Assembly: GCF_002943425.1 (NCBI RefSeq)
Contig: NZ_PTRA01000002.1
Span: 248,090 to 312,089, forward strand
Source of the DNA: Siphonobacter curvatus
Lineage (GTDB): Bacteria > Bacteroidota > Bacteroidia > Cytophagales > Spirosomataceae
DNA length: 64,000 bases
Direction: 5' to 3'
Shown piece after piece: positions 18,002 through 27,900 of the stretch (positions are counted from its first letter, which is position 1; the number at the start of each line of letters is the position of its first letter). A program made the translations under genes and the position numbers. The notes under the pieces were generated by a model, which saw only the letters and a program-made list of their open reading frames with translations, had not been told where the DNA came from and did no database searches.

Positions 18002-21000
18002 ATGTTTGATATATTCATTAAACGGCCACTGCTGTCGTCGGTTATCTCCGTAGTTATTACGCTACTGGGGGTACTGGCTCTGACGGCTTTACCTGTGACG
18101 CAGTTTCCCGATATTGTTCCCCCATCGGTTACCGTCACCACGAAATACACGGGTGCCAACGCCGAAGTTTGTACAAAGGCCGTTGCTACACCGCTTGAAC
18201 GGGCCATTAATGGCGTACCCGGTATGGTGTACATGAACTCCGTTTCCGGGAACGATGGTACTACCCTGATTCAGGTCTTTTTTGAAGTAGGTACCGACCC
18301 CGATCTGGCCGCCATGAATGTGCAGAACCGCGTAACGGCCGTGCTGGATGAGTTGCCCGAGGAGGTAATCAAAGCCGGGGTAATTACGGAGAAGGAAGTG
18401 AACAGTATGCTATTGTATCTGAATATCTTCAGTGACGATTCTACCGTCGATGAAAAGTTCATTTACAATTTTGCGGATATCAACATTCTGGCCGAGCTGA
18501 AACGCATCGACGGCGTAGGCTTTGCCGATATTATGGGTTCCCGGGAATACTCCATGCGGGTGTGGCTTAAACCCGACCGGCTTACGGCTTATAACCTTTC
18601 CCCCGAAGAAGTCATACGAGCAATTCGGGAGCAGAACGTGGAGGCCGCTCCGGGAAAAGCCGGGGAGAGTGCCGACCGGGCTCCGCAGGTTTTGCAGTAC
18701 GTACTTCGCTACACGGGTAAATTTTTTGAACCCAAACAGTACGAAAATATTGTCCTGCGGGCCGATCCCAGCGGTTCGATCCTGCGGCTGAAAGACGTAG
18801 CTGATGTAGAATTTGGCTCCCTGGATTACGATGTGCTTTCCAAAACCGATGGACGTCCTTCCGCAGCCATCATGCTCAAACAACGTCCCGGCTCGAATGC
18901 CCGCGAGATTATCGCCAACGTCAAACAGCGGATGGCTGAGCTCAAGAAAGAGACGTTTCCGCCGGGCATGACCTATAATTTTGCCTACGATGTTTCCCGC
19001 TTCCTCGATGCCTCCATTCACGAAGTGGTGCGGACCCTGTTTGAAGCGTTCGTGCTGGTATTTATTGTTGTCTTCCTCTTCTTACAGGACTGGCGATCGA
19101 CATTGATTTGTGCCCTGGTAGTACCGGTCGCTTTAGTAGGGTCTTTTGCCTTCATGAGTGTTATCGGTTTTTCGATTAACCTGCTGACCTTGTTCGCTTT
19201 GGTACTGGCCATCGGTATTGTTGTGGATGATGGGATTGTTGTCGTAGAAGCCGTCCACGCTAAAATTACGCAGGAACATTTATCACCCCGCCAGGCAACG
19301 TTTGCCGCTATGCGGGAAATCAGCGGGGCTTTGATTGCCATTACGCTGGTGATGTCTGCCGTATTCGTTCCCGTGGCGTTCTTGTCCGGCCCCGTGGGGA
19401 TTTTCTATCGACAGTTCTCGCTGACGCTGGCCGTAGCGATTTTGATTTCGGGTTTGAACGCCCTGACGCTCACGCCTGCTTTGTGTGCCTTGCTGCTGCG
19501 TCCACACGCGGCAGGTGCGAAGAAGAATCTATTAGATCGCTTTTTTGATGCTTTTAACCGAGGCTTCGACCGTCTGACGGGTCGTTACCAGAGCTTGCTG
19601 AAACGCATCATCAGCCGACGGGTCGTAACGGTGGGTATATTACTGATTTTCGTAGCGGGTACGTGGGGAATCAATACCATTCTGCCCAGCGGTTTTATTC
19701 CTACGGAAGATCAGGGTATGATTTACGTGAACGTGACGACCCCCGCGGGAGCTACGGTGAAACGAACCGAAGAAGTACTCGATCAGATTCAGGGAGTGGC
19801 GGCGAAAATGCCCGCCGTTGAAAACGTATCGACTCTGGCTGGTTTTAGTTTGATGACCGATGGCTCGGGTTCTTCCTACGGAATGGCAATGGTCAACCTC
19901 AAAAGCTGGGAGGAACGGAAGGAAACGGTAGACGACGTCATTGCGGCGTTGACCAAACAAACCCGGCATATTCAGGGAGCCAGCATTCAGTATTTCCCAC
20001 CCCCAACCGTACCCGGATTTGGTAACTCCAGTGGTTTTGAGCTTCGATTGCTCGATCGAACGGGGAAAGGGGACTTGCAAGCCACCAAAAAAGTTACCGA
20101 AGCCTTCATGGACGCCCTGCGGAAACGGCCGGAATTGGGTGAGGTCTTTACGAGTTTCGACCCCACTTTCCCGCAGTACATGCTGCACGTGGATTACGAT
20201 AAAGCGGCCCAGAAGGGTATTTCGGTAGACAATGCCATGAGTACGCTGCAAACCCTGATGGGGAGTTTCTACGCTTCCAACTTCATTCGTTTCGGACAAA
20301 TGTACAAGGTGATGGTACAGGCCTCGCCCGAATACCGGACTAAGCCCGAAGACGTACTCACTATGCACGTGAAAAATGAAAAAGGCGAAATGGTGCCCTA
20401 TTCCAATTTCGTTCGGCTGGAACGCGTCTACGGTCCCGAGCAACTCACCCGTTATAATATGTACACCTCGGCCCTGATCAATGGGGATGCCGCCGCGGGT
20501 TATAGTAGTGGCGACGCCCTGAAAGCCGTGGAAGAAGTGGCGGCCAAGGTATTACCACGAGGGTACTCATTTGCCTGGTCGGGCATGTCGCGGGAGGAGG
20601 TACTCTCGGGCAATCAGGCCATTTATATTTTCATGCTGTGTCTGCTGTTTGTCTACCTGTTGCTGGTTGCCCAGTACGAAAGTTTGCTGTTGCCTCTGCC
20701 CGTACTACTTTCCTTACCTACGGGGATTTTTGGTTCATTCCTGTGTTTGCAACTGGCCGGTTTACAGAACAACATTTATGCTCAGGTAGCCCTGGTCATG
20801 TTGATTGGATTGTTGGGTAAAAACGCCATTTTGATTGTGGAGTTTGCCAGTCAGCGACAACGCGAAGGGCTGAGTATTGTGAAAGCAGCCATGGAAGGTG
20901 CCGTGACCCGCCTACGTCCGATCCTCATGACGTCCTTTGCCTTCATTGCGGGTCTGATTCCGCTGTGTATTGCTACGGGTGCCGGAGCCTTAGGTAACCG

Positions 21001-21172
21001 CTCGATTGGTACGGCTGCCGCGGGTGGTATGCTGATTGGTACTATTTTCGGCCTAGTCGTTGTACCCGGTCTGTACGTCATCTTCGCCAAACTTGCGGAG
21101 CGAATGGGCTCTAAATCAGAGGCCGATTCGGTTTCTTCCCCCACTGAATCTACGTATGTTCATGAATCGTAA
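18002..21172 (+). CDS. RND efflux pump, HAE1/AcrB family
   Basis: This 1056-residue inner-membrane pump is a paralogue of the one at 5878-9045 and of nearly identical length. The first helix is MFDIFIKRPLLSSVISVVITLLGVLALTALPV. Proton-relay residues are conserved: the Asp pair in GIVVDDGIVVVEAV and Lys in GLLGKNAILIVEFA. The porter motifs GFIPTEDQGMIYV and YNMYTSALINGDAAAGYSSGDA match HAE1 pumps. The sequence is clearly diverged from pump 1 (for example RSTLICALVVPVALVGS against RSTLIPTIAVPVSLIGA), so this is an old duplication or independent acquisition. The gene end overlaps the outer-membrane factor start by 11-17 bp, exactly as in operon 1. Confidence 0.95.
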   Translation: MFDIFIKRPLLSSVISVVITLLGVLALTALPVTQFPDIVPPSVTVTTKYTGANAEVCTKAVATPLERAINGVPGMVYMNSVSGNDGTTLIQVFFEVGTDPDLAAMNVQNRVTAVLDELPEEVIKAGVITEKEVNSMLLYLNIFSDDSTVDEKFIYNFADINILAELKRIDGVGFADIMGSREYSMRVWLKPDRLTAYNLSPEEVIRAIREQNVEAAPGKAGESADRAPQVLQYVLRYTGKFFEPKQYENIVLRADPSGSILRLKDVADVEFGSLDYDVLSKTDGRPSAAIMLKQRPGSNAREIIANVKQRMAELKKETFPPGMTYNFAYDVSRFLDASIHEVVRTLFEAFVLVFIVVFLFLQDWRSTLICALVVPVALVGSFAFMSVIGFSINLLTLFALVLAIGIVVDDGIVVVEAVHAKITQEHLSPRQATFAAMREISGALIAITLVMSAVFVPVAFLSGPVGIFYRQFSLTLAVAILISGLNALTLTPALCALLLRPHAAGAKKNLLDRFFDAFNRGFDRLTGRYQSLLKRIISRRVVTVGILLIFVAGTWGINTILPSGFIPTEDQGMIYVNVTTPAGATVKRTEEVLDQIQGVAAKMPAVENVSTLAGFSLMTDGSGSSYGMAMVNLKSWEERKETVDDVIAALTKQTRHIQGASIQYFPPPTVPGFGNSSGFELRLLDRTGKGDLQATKKVTEAFMDALRKRPELGEVFTSFDPTFPQYMLHVDYDKAAQKGISVDNAMSTLQTLMGSFYASNFIRFGQMYKVMVQASPEYRTKPEDVLTMHVKNEKGEMVPYSNFVRLERVYGPEQLTRYNMYTSALINGDAAAGYSSGDALKAVEEVAAKVLPRGYSFAWSGMSREEVLSGNQAIYIFMLCLLFVYLLLVAQYESLLLPLPVLLSLPTGIFGSFLCLQLAGLQNNIYAQVALVMLIGLLGKNAILIVEFASQRQREGLSIVKAAMEGAVTRLRPILMTSFAFIAGLIPLCIATGAGALGNRSIGTAAAGGMLIGTIFGLVVVPGLYVIFAKLAERMGSKSEADSVSSPTESTYVHES

Positions 21173-22619
21173 ACGTCAAATTCTTTCTATACTAGCCGGA
21201 GTCTGGCTATTGAGTTTAAGCAGTTGTCGGGTAAGGCATACGCCTGCGACCCTTGCTCCGGTGCCCGTGCCCTCGGCCTACGCGGGCAGTTTAAACGACC
21301 CCAATACGGATTCCCTGAGTATTGGGAATGATCCCTACAACCGTCTGTTTACCGATGCTAATCTGGTGGCGTTGATTGATACGGCTTTGGCCCGGAATCT
21401 GGACGTAAAAATGGCTCTACAACGCCTGGAAGTAACCCGGGCCCAGTACGGCATCAGTCAGGCCGCCTTGCGGCCCCAGGTAGATGCCGTTGTTTCGGCG
21501 GGTGTGGACCGTTACGGCCGTTATACCCTCAATGGCGTAGGAAATTACGATACCAATTTTTCGGAGTACGTTACGGGTTCCAGCATCATCCCCAACCCTG
21601 TACCGGATTATTTTGTGGGCTTTCGTAGCTCTTGGGAAATTGATCTCTGGGGAAAACTGCGTAACCGCAAACGAGCTGCGTATAATCGGGTACTGGCCAG
21701 TCAGGAAGGGCGTAATGTCATCGTAACGGATCTGGTAGCCGAGGTGGCCCGGCTGTATTTCACGCTGCTGTCGCTGGATGCGGAACTGGAAATCATTCGG
21801 GATAACGTTGAATTACAGCAGCAGGCCCTGTCGCTGGTTGAAGTACAGAAGGCGGCGGGGCGGGTTACCGAACTGGCCGTGCAGCAGTTTAACGCTCAGT
21901 TGCTGAATACAAAAAGCCTGGAAGGCGGCGTACGCCAGCAAATTCTTCAGGCCGAAAACCAGATCAACGTCTTACTGGGCCGGTATCCGCAACCCATCCA
22001 GCGGGGCATCTCGATTCGTGAGCAACAACTCCCCGCGACGGTCGCGGCGGGGGTACCGGCTCAGCTCATGAGCCGCCGTCCCGATATTCGTCAGGTTGAA
22101 CGGGAGCTAGAAGCCGCCAACATCGACGTAGCCGTGGCCCGGGCCGAATTTCTGCCTTCGCTGAATCTGACGCCCTATGTTGGTTTGAATGCATTCCGGC
22201 TGGGTGTACTGGGAAATGTAGAGTCCATGACGGCGGGTATTTTAGGCGGTTTATCGACCCCTGTACTGAATCGTCGGTTCATCAAAGGTAATTTACGGGT
22301 GACCGAGGCCGAACGGAATCGCTCTTTCCTAGCGTATCAGCAGGTCATTTTACGGGGCGTTTCGGAAGTGGTACAAAGTTTGAAAGGCCTGGAAAACTTC
22401 CGCAACGTAGCCGATTATCAGACGCAACAGGTGGATGTATTGAAGCAGGCCGCTACGACTTCGGATAACCTGTTTGCTACGGGCTACGCTACCTATCTGG
22501 AAGTGATTACGGCCCAGCGATCGGTTCTGGAATCGGAATTATCCCTGATCAATACCAAACGTTCTCAGTTTTTGTCCCTGGTGGATTTATACCGGGCCTT
22601 GGGCGGCGGCTGGCAATAA
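21156..22619 (+). CDS. RND efflux outer-membrane factor (TolC/OprM family lipoprotein)
   Basis: I start this 487-residue lipoprotein at MFMNRKRQILSILAGVWLLSLSSC; a second ATG two codons in is also possible, and the open frame back to 21060 is the antisense-like overlap with the pump gene. The lipobox is LSSC. Two OEP repeats carry RPDIRQVERELEAANIDVAVARAEFLPSL, and the protein ends YRALGGGWQ like its paralogue. It overlaps the end of the RND gene and closes the operon. Confidence 0.93.
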   Translation: MFMNRKRQILSILAGVWLLSLSSCRVRHTPATLAPVPVPSAYAGSLNDPNTDSLSIGNDPYNRLFTDANLVALIDTALARNLDVKMALQRLEVTRAQYGISQAALRPQVDAVVSAGVDRYGRYTLNGVGNYDTNFSEYVTGSSIIPNPVPDYFVGFRSSWEIDLWGKLRNRKRAAYNRVLASQEGRNVIVTDLVAEVARLYFTLLSLDAELEIIRDNVELQQQALSLVEVQKAAGRVTELAVQQFNAQLLNTKSLEGGVRQQILQAENQINVLLGRYPQPIQRGISIREQQLPATVAAGVPAQLMSRRPDIRQVERELEAANIDVAVARAEFLPSLNLTPYVGLNAFRLGVLGNVESMTAGILGGLSTPVLNRRFIKGNLRVTEAERNRSFLAYQQVILRGVSEVVQSLKGLENFRNVADYQTQQVDVLKQAATTSDNLFATGYATYLEVITAQRSVLESELSLINTKRSQFLSLVDLYRALGGGWQ

Positions 22620-22626
22620 GCCTGAA

Positions 22627-22683
22627 AACAGCTTGTATGCAAAGAAACGTGCGTATATTCAAACGCTTTGTGTGCAAGCTGTT
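22627..22683 (+). terminator. Possible terminator of RND operon 2
   Basis: AACAGCTTG at 22627-22635 pairs with CAAGCTGTT at 22675-22683, with CAAAG/CTTTG pairing further in. The loop is large and no T-run follows, so it may be a weak terminator or an mRNA end stabiliser. Confidence 0.35.
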
Positions 22684-22809
22684 CAACGGCATCACCGGAT
22701 TTCCGAATTGGGGCTGGCAATGGATTTTTGCAGCAAGTCTAACGAGGGCGTATCCTAGGTTTTTAATCCCCACACTTTCCCTCTTTATGTTTATTAATTC
22801 AACCAAACC

Positions 22810-24138
22810 ATGTTACTCAACTTTTTAATCACGCTGCTTCTAGTTTTACTCAATGGTTTCTTTGTGGCGGCTGAGTTTGCGATTGTCAAAGTACGAGCCT
22901 CGCAGTTGGAAATGAAAGCTCAGGCCGGAAACGCCGCCGCCCGCCTGTCCACCCGAATTTTAGGAAATCTGGATGGCTATCTGGCGGCTACACAGTTAGG
23001 CATCACCCTGGCCAGTTTAGGGCTGGGTTGGATCGGCGAGCCGGTTGTATCCAAAATTCTAATCGCTGGTATGCACGCTGTGGGCCTGGAATTAGACGAA
23101 AAACTGGCTCACCAGATTGCCCTGCCCGTTGCTTTCGTGGTTATTACCATTCTACACATTGTTTTTGGGGAGTTAGCTCCCAAATCGCTGGCCATCCAGC
23201 AGGCCGAAAAAACAACATTGGCTGTTTCGTACCCGTTGCAATTTTTCTTTCTCATTTTCCGTCCCGTAATCTGGCTGTTAAATGGCATTGCAGCTGTGGT
23301 GCTCCGACTTTTTGGTATTACGGTGAGCCATAGTACGGAAGTACACAGTGCGGATGAATTGAAGTATCTGGTTCATCAGAGCCAGCAGGATTATCAGGCC
23401 AAGGAAGATCATACCGAGGGTTCGGATTTGACCCTCGTGGAGAAGGCCTTTCAGTTTTCCGAGCGGAGCGTACGCCAGATTATGACGCCCCGGACGCAGA
23501 TCTTTGGTATCGATGTACTGGAGTTCAATCAGGCCATTCTGGACGAAATCATCGCAGAAAATTATTCCCGCATTCCCTGCTACGAAGAAAACCTGGACCA
23601 TGTATTGGGAGTTGTGTATTTAAAGGAAATCCTGTTGAAGCTTCAGGAGGGCCCAGGCATCGATATTCGTTCGCTGATTAAACCCACGTTTTTCGTACCT
23701 TCCACGAAGCGAATCCGTCCTTTGTTGCGGGAGTTTCAGCAAAGTCGTCAGCAAATGGCCATTGTAATTAATGAATACGGTGGTACGGAAGGGCTTATCA
23801 CGATGGAAGATATTCTGGAAGAACTGGTGGGCGAAATCCAGGACGAATCCGACGAAGAACGGCCGATTGTAGAACAGGTGGATGAACATCGCTATCGGCT
23901 CCGGGCTACCAGTTCGCTCCTGGACGTAAATGCACTGTTGCCCCGGCCCATTCAGAAGCGGGCTGGTTATGAAACCCTGGCGGGAATTCTGGTTGAGCGA
24001 TTTGGCCGCCTGCCTGCCGTAGGACAAATGGCAACAGTGGATCGCTACGAAATCAAAATTGAAAGTATTGAAAATAACGCAATTGGACTGGTACTGCTCA
24101 AAGATCTGGGTGAAGAACCCCTTTCCGATGAAGAATAA
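22810..24138 (+). CDS. CNNM/CorC-type membrane protein (hemolysin-family, DUF21-CBS)
   Basis: This 442-residue protein has the DUF21 transmembrane domain in residues 1-190 (LLVLLNGFFVAAEFAIVKVRASQLE; LASLGLGWIGEPVVSKIL; HIVFGELAPKSLAIQQAEKT), two CBS domains (about 210-330; RQIMTPRTQIFGIDVLEFN and IVINEYGGTEGLITMEDILEELVGEIQDE), and a CorC/HlyC C-terminal domain. The family exports or transports divalent cations such as Mg2+ (CNNM/CorC/PaeA type); the name hemolysin is historical. It begins a short + strand cluster with the next two genes. Confidence 0.92.
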   Translation: MLLNFLITLLLVLLNGFFVAAEFAIVKVRASQLEMKAQAGNAAARLSTRILGNLDGYLAATQLGITLASLGLGWIGEPVVSKILIAGMHAVGLELDEKLAHQIALPVAFVVITILHIVFGELAPKSLAIQQAEKTTLAVSYPLQFFFLIFRPVIWLLNGIAAVVLRLFGITVSHSTEVHSADELKYLVHQSQQDYQAKEDHTEGSDLTLVEKAFQFSERSVRQIMTPRTQIFGIDVLEFNQAILDEIIAENYSRIPCYEENLDHVLGVVYLKEILLKLQEGPGIDIRSLIKPTFFVPSTKRIRPLLREFQQSRQQMAIVINEYGGTEGLITMEDILEELVGEIQDESDEERPIVEQVDEHRYRLRATSSLLDVNALLPRPIQKRAGYETLAGILVERFGRLPAVGQMATVDRYEIKIESIENNAIGLVLLKDLGEEPLSDEE

Positions 24139-24173
24139 TTGCGTTTGAGTGCTCTTTGGAAAAACGCAAGCCC

Positions 24174-24449
24174 ATGATCTTTGTTCATCAGTTTGGTACG
24201 GTTGTCTGTCTGTTTTTCTTTCTGCTTATTCAGGGACTGCTGTTAGTACACATCATCAATAAATTCCGTTATGGTCAGAAAGTGACAGTTTCCACGTTTT
24301 TGATGCTCTTTTTCGGTTTTCTCGTTACGTGGGGATTGTATCATTTTCTTGACATGACGGACGAAGCGTACCTGCTTCCAGTGATTGTTATTTATGCTTT
24401 TGAACTGTTGATTCTGCTGGCTTATAACGGCTTAAAAAAGAGGGGATAA
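24174..24449 (+). CDS. Small three-helix membrane protein, unknown function
   Basis: The family is not recognised. From the ATG at 24174 (MIFVHQFG) the product is 91 residues with three membrane helices: CLFFFLLIQGLLLVHII, FLMLFFGFLVTWGLYHFL and LLPVIVIYAFELLILLAYN. A TTG at 24156 would add six residues. It starts 35 bp after the CNNM-type gene and is probably in the same operon. Confidence 0.6.
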   Translation: MIFVHQFGTVVCLFFFLLIQGLLLVHIINKFRYGQKVTVSTFLMLFFGFLVTWGLYHFLDMTDEAYLLPVIVIYAFELLILLAYNGLKKRG

Positions 24450-24574
24450 GGATTGCCAAGAGATAGGCGTTTTGGAAAATATAGTTTCTGTAAAATCGAT
24501 GATTGATTCGTAGACGCTGTTGTACACGAGTAACGTTACAGTAGTAACAAAAGAAATCTATCAACCTTGAAGCC

Positions 24575-24949
24575 ATGAATCGCTTACTGCTACTCCTGAC
24601 TTATCTCTTGGTTTGCTCGGCCTGTCATAAAAACGAGTACTCCGATGGAAAGGTGATTAAACAGGGTGATACCTACAAAACCGGAGCCGTACTGCCCGAA
24701 CTGCGGAGCATCAAAAATGACACGGCATGGCTCGCCCTCTACCCGAGTGCTCAGGTATTTTTCCTGGATATGAAGCTTAGAAACAGTGAGAAGTATGTGA
24801 AAGCGATCCGGTCCGCGGAGAAGAAGCGTACACCCGTGCGGGCAAAAGTTTTTAAGCACTCAACGATGAATCGGGGAGCTGAAGTAGCCGAAATTCTTCC
24901 TCCCACCGCTCAGGATCTGGCAGCCTTTAAGGCGGCCATGCGTAAATGA
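24575..24949 (+). CDS. Small lipoprotein, unknown function
   Basis: This 124-residue protein has a signal peptide with the lipobox LVCSAC and a short charged mature part with basic clusters (RSAEKKRTPVRAKVFKH). No known domain is recognised. It lies 125 bp downstream of the three-helix protein on the same strand and its stop is close to the convergent end of the next histidine kinase gene. Confidence 0.6.
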   Translation: MNRLLLLLTYLLVCSACHKNEYSDGKVIKQGDTYKTGAVLPELRSIKNDTAWLALYPSAQVFFLDMKLRNSEKYVKAIRSAEKKRTPVRAKVFKHSTMNRGAEVAEILPPTAQDLAAFKAAMRK

Positions 24950-25009
24950 GTAGGATGCCTAAAGATCAGGCGTGAGACCTTCCAATTCCCTTTGATTAGT
25001 TGTATACGC

Positions 25010-27538
25010 TTAGGCAGGAAGATACACCAAGAAGGTAGTTCCTTCGTCGGGCTGGCTTTTGGCCGTAATCCATCCCCCGTGGTTTTCCACTACTTGCTGA
25101 CAGATGGACAATCCAATGCCCGTACCCGGAAATTCATTCTTGTTGTGCAAACGTTGAAAAACCATAAAAATACGGTCAAGGTATTGTTCATCAAACCCTA
25201 CGCCTTGATCGGATACACTGATGCGGTGAAAGACTGGTCCGGTCAGTTTACTTTCGGGGGGTAGTTCATTACGTCTGATCAGCTCATACTGAATTTGTAT
25301 CTCAGGCTGTTTTTCAGGTGGAGTAAACTTGATGGCATTCGATATTAAGTTTTGAAATAACTGGTGTAACTGTACCGCATCGCCTTTCACAGAGGCCAAA
25401 GCGTTCGTCTGAATACGGGCTTTGCGTTCGCGTATCGTCAGCGAAAGGGCATCCAGAACGCCTGCTAAAACCGCCTCCAGCGAAACCTCATCAAAACTTT
25501 GTTGTCGCGTCGCAAAGCGGGAGTACGTCAGCAGGTCGCTGACCAGCGAGGACATCCGGTAACCGGCGGTATTAATGCGTTCAAGTAAGTTGTAGGCTTG
25601 TTCATCTAGTTGACCTGCGAAGCGTTTGGAAAGCAGGGTACTGAACGTTTGTATTTTGCGTAAAGGCTCCTGTAAGTCATGACTTGCGACATAAGCGAAC
25701 TGCTGCAGGTTTTCGTTTGATCGCTGCAACTCCTGATTGGTTTGTAACAATTCCTGCGTGCGTTCCTGTACATGCTGATCCAATTCGGCTGCTAAATCGC
25801 GGTACCGCTGTTCGCTCTGTTGAAGCTCCTGCCGAGCCAAGTATTTATCGGTAACATTCACCGCTGAATTCAGGATCGCAAATACCTTACCCTCACTGTC
25901 AAAAATGGGCTGATAGACATAGTTAAACCAGTATCGCTGCAAGCGGCCATTCGTTAAAAGGTCAGCGTGTTCTTCCGTGGCCCGGTACGTTTGACCTGTG
26001 CGAAGGATCTCGTGCAAGAGCGGAATAAAAGGTTGTCCTTCCAGCTCAGGCAGAGCTTCGGCTAACTTCTGGCCAATGACCTCTGGTGTTCTACCCCAGA
26101 ATTGAAGCATTGCATCATTGGCAATGGAAATGATCAGATCATTGGTTTCGTAGACTCCAATAGCGAAAGGAGCTTCTTTAATCAAACCCCGGAATCGAGC
26201 TTCACTTTTTTCGAGTTTTTGCCGGGATAATACTTGCTCTGTAACCTCGACAGCCATAATCATAATTCCAGTTACTTCGCCATCGGCGGAGCGAAGTGGC
26301 GTATAACTGAAATCGAAGTACAAATCCTCCAAGCGACCGTTTCGGAACAGCTGTGCTAAGACGCCATTCCCGTAAAAGGGTTCTCCGCTATCAAACACTC
26401 CTTCCAGAATGTTAATAAAGGGCTGGCCTTGCATCTCTGGTAAGGCATCGATGAGCCGCATTCCCCTAATGGACGGATCTTTTCCCCAGACTTCAAAAAG
26501 TTGGGGATTGCCTAATTCAATCACCAAGTCCCGGCCTTTCAATTGGCCCATCGCCATGGGAGCCTGCTCAAAAATGGCCCGGAAACGGGATTCACTCTCT
26601 TGTAAATCCCGCTGGGCTTTAAGCTGCTCGGTAATTTCCATACTGAAGTCCACGATACTTACCGTGCCGTCAGGCTCCTGAACGGGCTCAAAACTGGCGT
26701 AGAAATGAGCCGTTTCCAGCTGATTGTTTCGCTGGATTTGGAGTGGAATATCGGGAGCTACGAATCGCTGCCCAGTGTTACGGACGGAGTCAAAAATCTC
26801 CTTAAGGCCCTGACGACTTAATTCGGGTAAAGCCTCCAGTAAAGATTTTCCCTGAATATCCTCAGCCCGGCGGCCAGCCATGTCCGCAATACGGTCGTTA
26901 ACCAACTCAAACACGTGTTCATCGCCACGTAGTAATCCCAAGCCAATGGGGGCGTGTTTCAGAACCGTTTCAAATCGCTTACGGTTGGTTATAAGGGCAA
27001 TGTTTTCGAGTCGATACCGTTCTTCGCTTTCCTTCAGAGCCTGATTCTGTTTGCGTAATTCCAGGAGTTTAATGACCTGTTTGGCCAGAATTTTAAGAGC
27101 GGATAATTGTTTTTCAGTGAGCTGTTTCGGTTGATGATCAATTACGCAAAGCGATCCGAGTACATAGCCGTTGGGATCGACCAGAGGTGATCCGGCGTAA
27201 AAAACGATATTGGGGAAACCCGTAACAAAGGCATTATTGGCGAACCGAACGTCCAACCGGGCATCCTCCACCACCAGCGGCTTTTGCGGGCTGACGAGGT
27301 TGTGTACGCAAAAAGAATGCTCGAGCGAAGTCTCCTGCAGGTCAAGACCATGATGGGATTTAAACCACTGGCGGTCTTTATCAACCAGACTAATCAACGC
27401 AATGGGCGTTTCGCAGATATCAGAAGCCAACTGGGTAATATCCTCGTAATCCTCTTCGGGTAAGGAGTCGAGAATATAATAGCTTTCCAAGGCAGTGATT
27501 CGATTGTTTTCCTCGGGTGATACAGGAGGGATAGCCAT
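25010..27538 (-). CDS. Soluble GAF-PAS-PAS-PAS histidine kinase
   Basis: This 842-residue kinase has no signal peptide or membrane helix. Domain order: GAF (about 1-170; LEHSFCVHNLVSPQKPLVVEDARLD; GSLCVID), then three PAS domains (about 180-300, 310-435 and 440-570; each contains a version of PIGLGLLRGDEHVFELVNDR and ends in a ...VTEQ/VTDK linker), a coiled coil (QELLQTNQELQRSNENLQQ), HisKA with His620 (FAYVASHDLQEPLRKI) and HATPase_c (NLISNAIKFTP; DQGVGFDEQYLDRIF; GTGIGLSICQQVVENHGG). It is phytochrome-kinase-like at the C-terminus. No adjacent response regulator is present, so the output partner is unknown. The PAS repeats resemble one another, suggesting internal duplication. Confidence 0.9.
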   Translation of the reverse strand: MAIPPVSPEENNRITALESYYILDSLPEEDYEDITQLASDICETPIALISLVDKDRQWFKSHHGLDLQETSLEHSFCVHNLVSPQKPLVVEDARLDVRFANNAFVTGFPNIVFYAGSPLVDPNGYVLGSLCVIDHQPKQLTEKQLSALKILAKQVIKLLELRKQNQALKESEERYRLENIALITNRKRFETVLKHAPIGLGLLRGDEHVFELVNDRIADMAGRRAEDIQGKSLLEALPELSRQGLKEIFDSVRNTGQRFVAPDIPLQIQRNNQLETAHFYASFEPVQEPDGTVSIVDFSMEITEQLKAQRDLQESESRFRAIFEQAPMAMGQLKGRDLVIELGNPQLFEVWGKDPSIRGMRLIDALPEMQGQPFINILEGVFDSGEPFYGNGVLAQLFRNGRLEDLYFDFSYTPLRSADGEVTGIMIMAVEVTEQVLSRQKLEKSEARFRGLIKEAPFAIGVYETNDLIISIANDAMLQFWGRTPEVIGQKLAEALPELEGQPFIPLLHEILRTGQTYRATEEHADLLTNGRLQRYWFNYVYQPIFDSEGKVFAILNSAVNVTDKYLARQELQQSEQRYRDLAAELDQHVQERTQELLQTNQELQRSNENLQQFAYVASHDLQEPLRKIQTFSTLLSKRFAGQLDEQAYNLLERINTAGYRMSSLVSDLLTYSRFATRQQSFDEVSLEAVLAGVLDALSLTIRERKARIQTNALASVKGDAVQLHQLFQNLISNAIKFTPPEKQPEIQIQYELIRRNELPPESKLTGPVFHRISVSDQGVGFDEQYLDRIFMVFQRLHNKNEFPGTGIGLSICQQVVENHGGWITAKSQPDEGTTFLVYLPA

Positions 27539-27848
27539 CGTACAATTAATCCAAGTAGTGGGGTAAACTTATTGGAAAACCTATAGTGTACGATAAATGT
27601 TATCAAACTAGATAAAAACTTACCGGGGAAAGCTATTCATTGCTTTTTTGAACATTAAAACCTACGCTTCTTAACGTTCGGGTAGGCTATATTTACTACC
27701 AGTTCAAGAAAAAGGGACGGACTAAATTTGAAAGAGAAGGTATGGTATAAAACAAAAAAATACGAATGAATTAATGTGTTGATTTACAGAAGAATAGGTA
27801 ATAATAATGAAAAGAATTTAAAACAAATATACCTATACGTTTTAAATT
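27539..27848. other. Intergenic, no gene seen
   Basis: This stretch separates the kinase start from the SDR terminator hairpin. It is AT-rich with no reading frame of note. It presumably carries the kinase promoter on the minus strand, but no confident -7 box was found. Confidence 0.3.
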
Positions 27849-27892
27849 AATCTGAACTAGTAATCGTGTATTAAGGATTACTAGTTCAGATT
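27849..27892 (-). terminator. Terminator of SDR gene
   Basis: AATCTGAACTAGTAATC (27849-27865) and GATTACTAGTTCAGATT (27876-27892) form a perfect 17-bp stem with a 10-base loop, 8 bp past the SDR stop codon. The T-run on the minus strand is weak. Confidence 0.8.
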
Positions 27893-27900
27893 ATAAAAAG

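Noticed and set aside
19640-20443. 267-codon frame on the minus strand inside the second RND pump
   Set aside because: Antisense to conserved porter-domain coding sequence; no recognisable domain.
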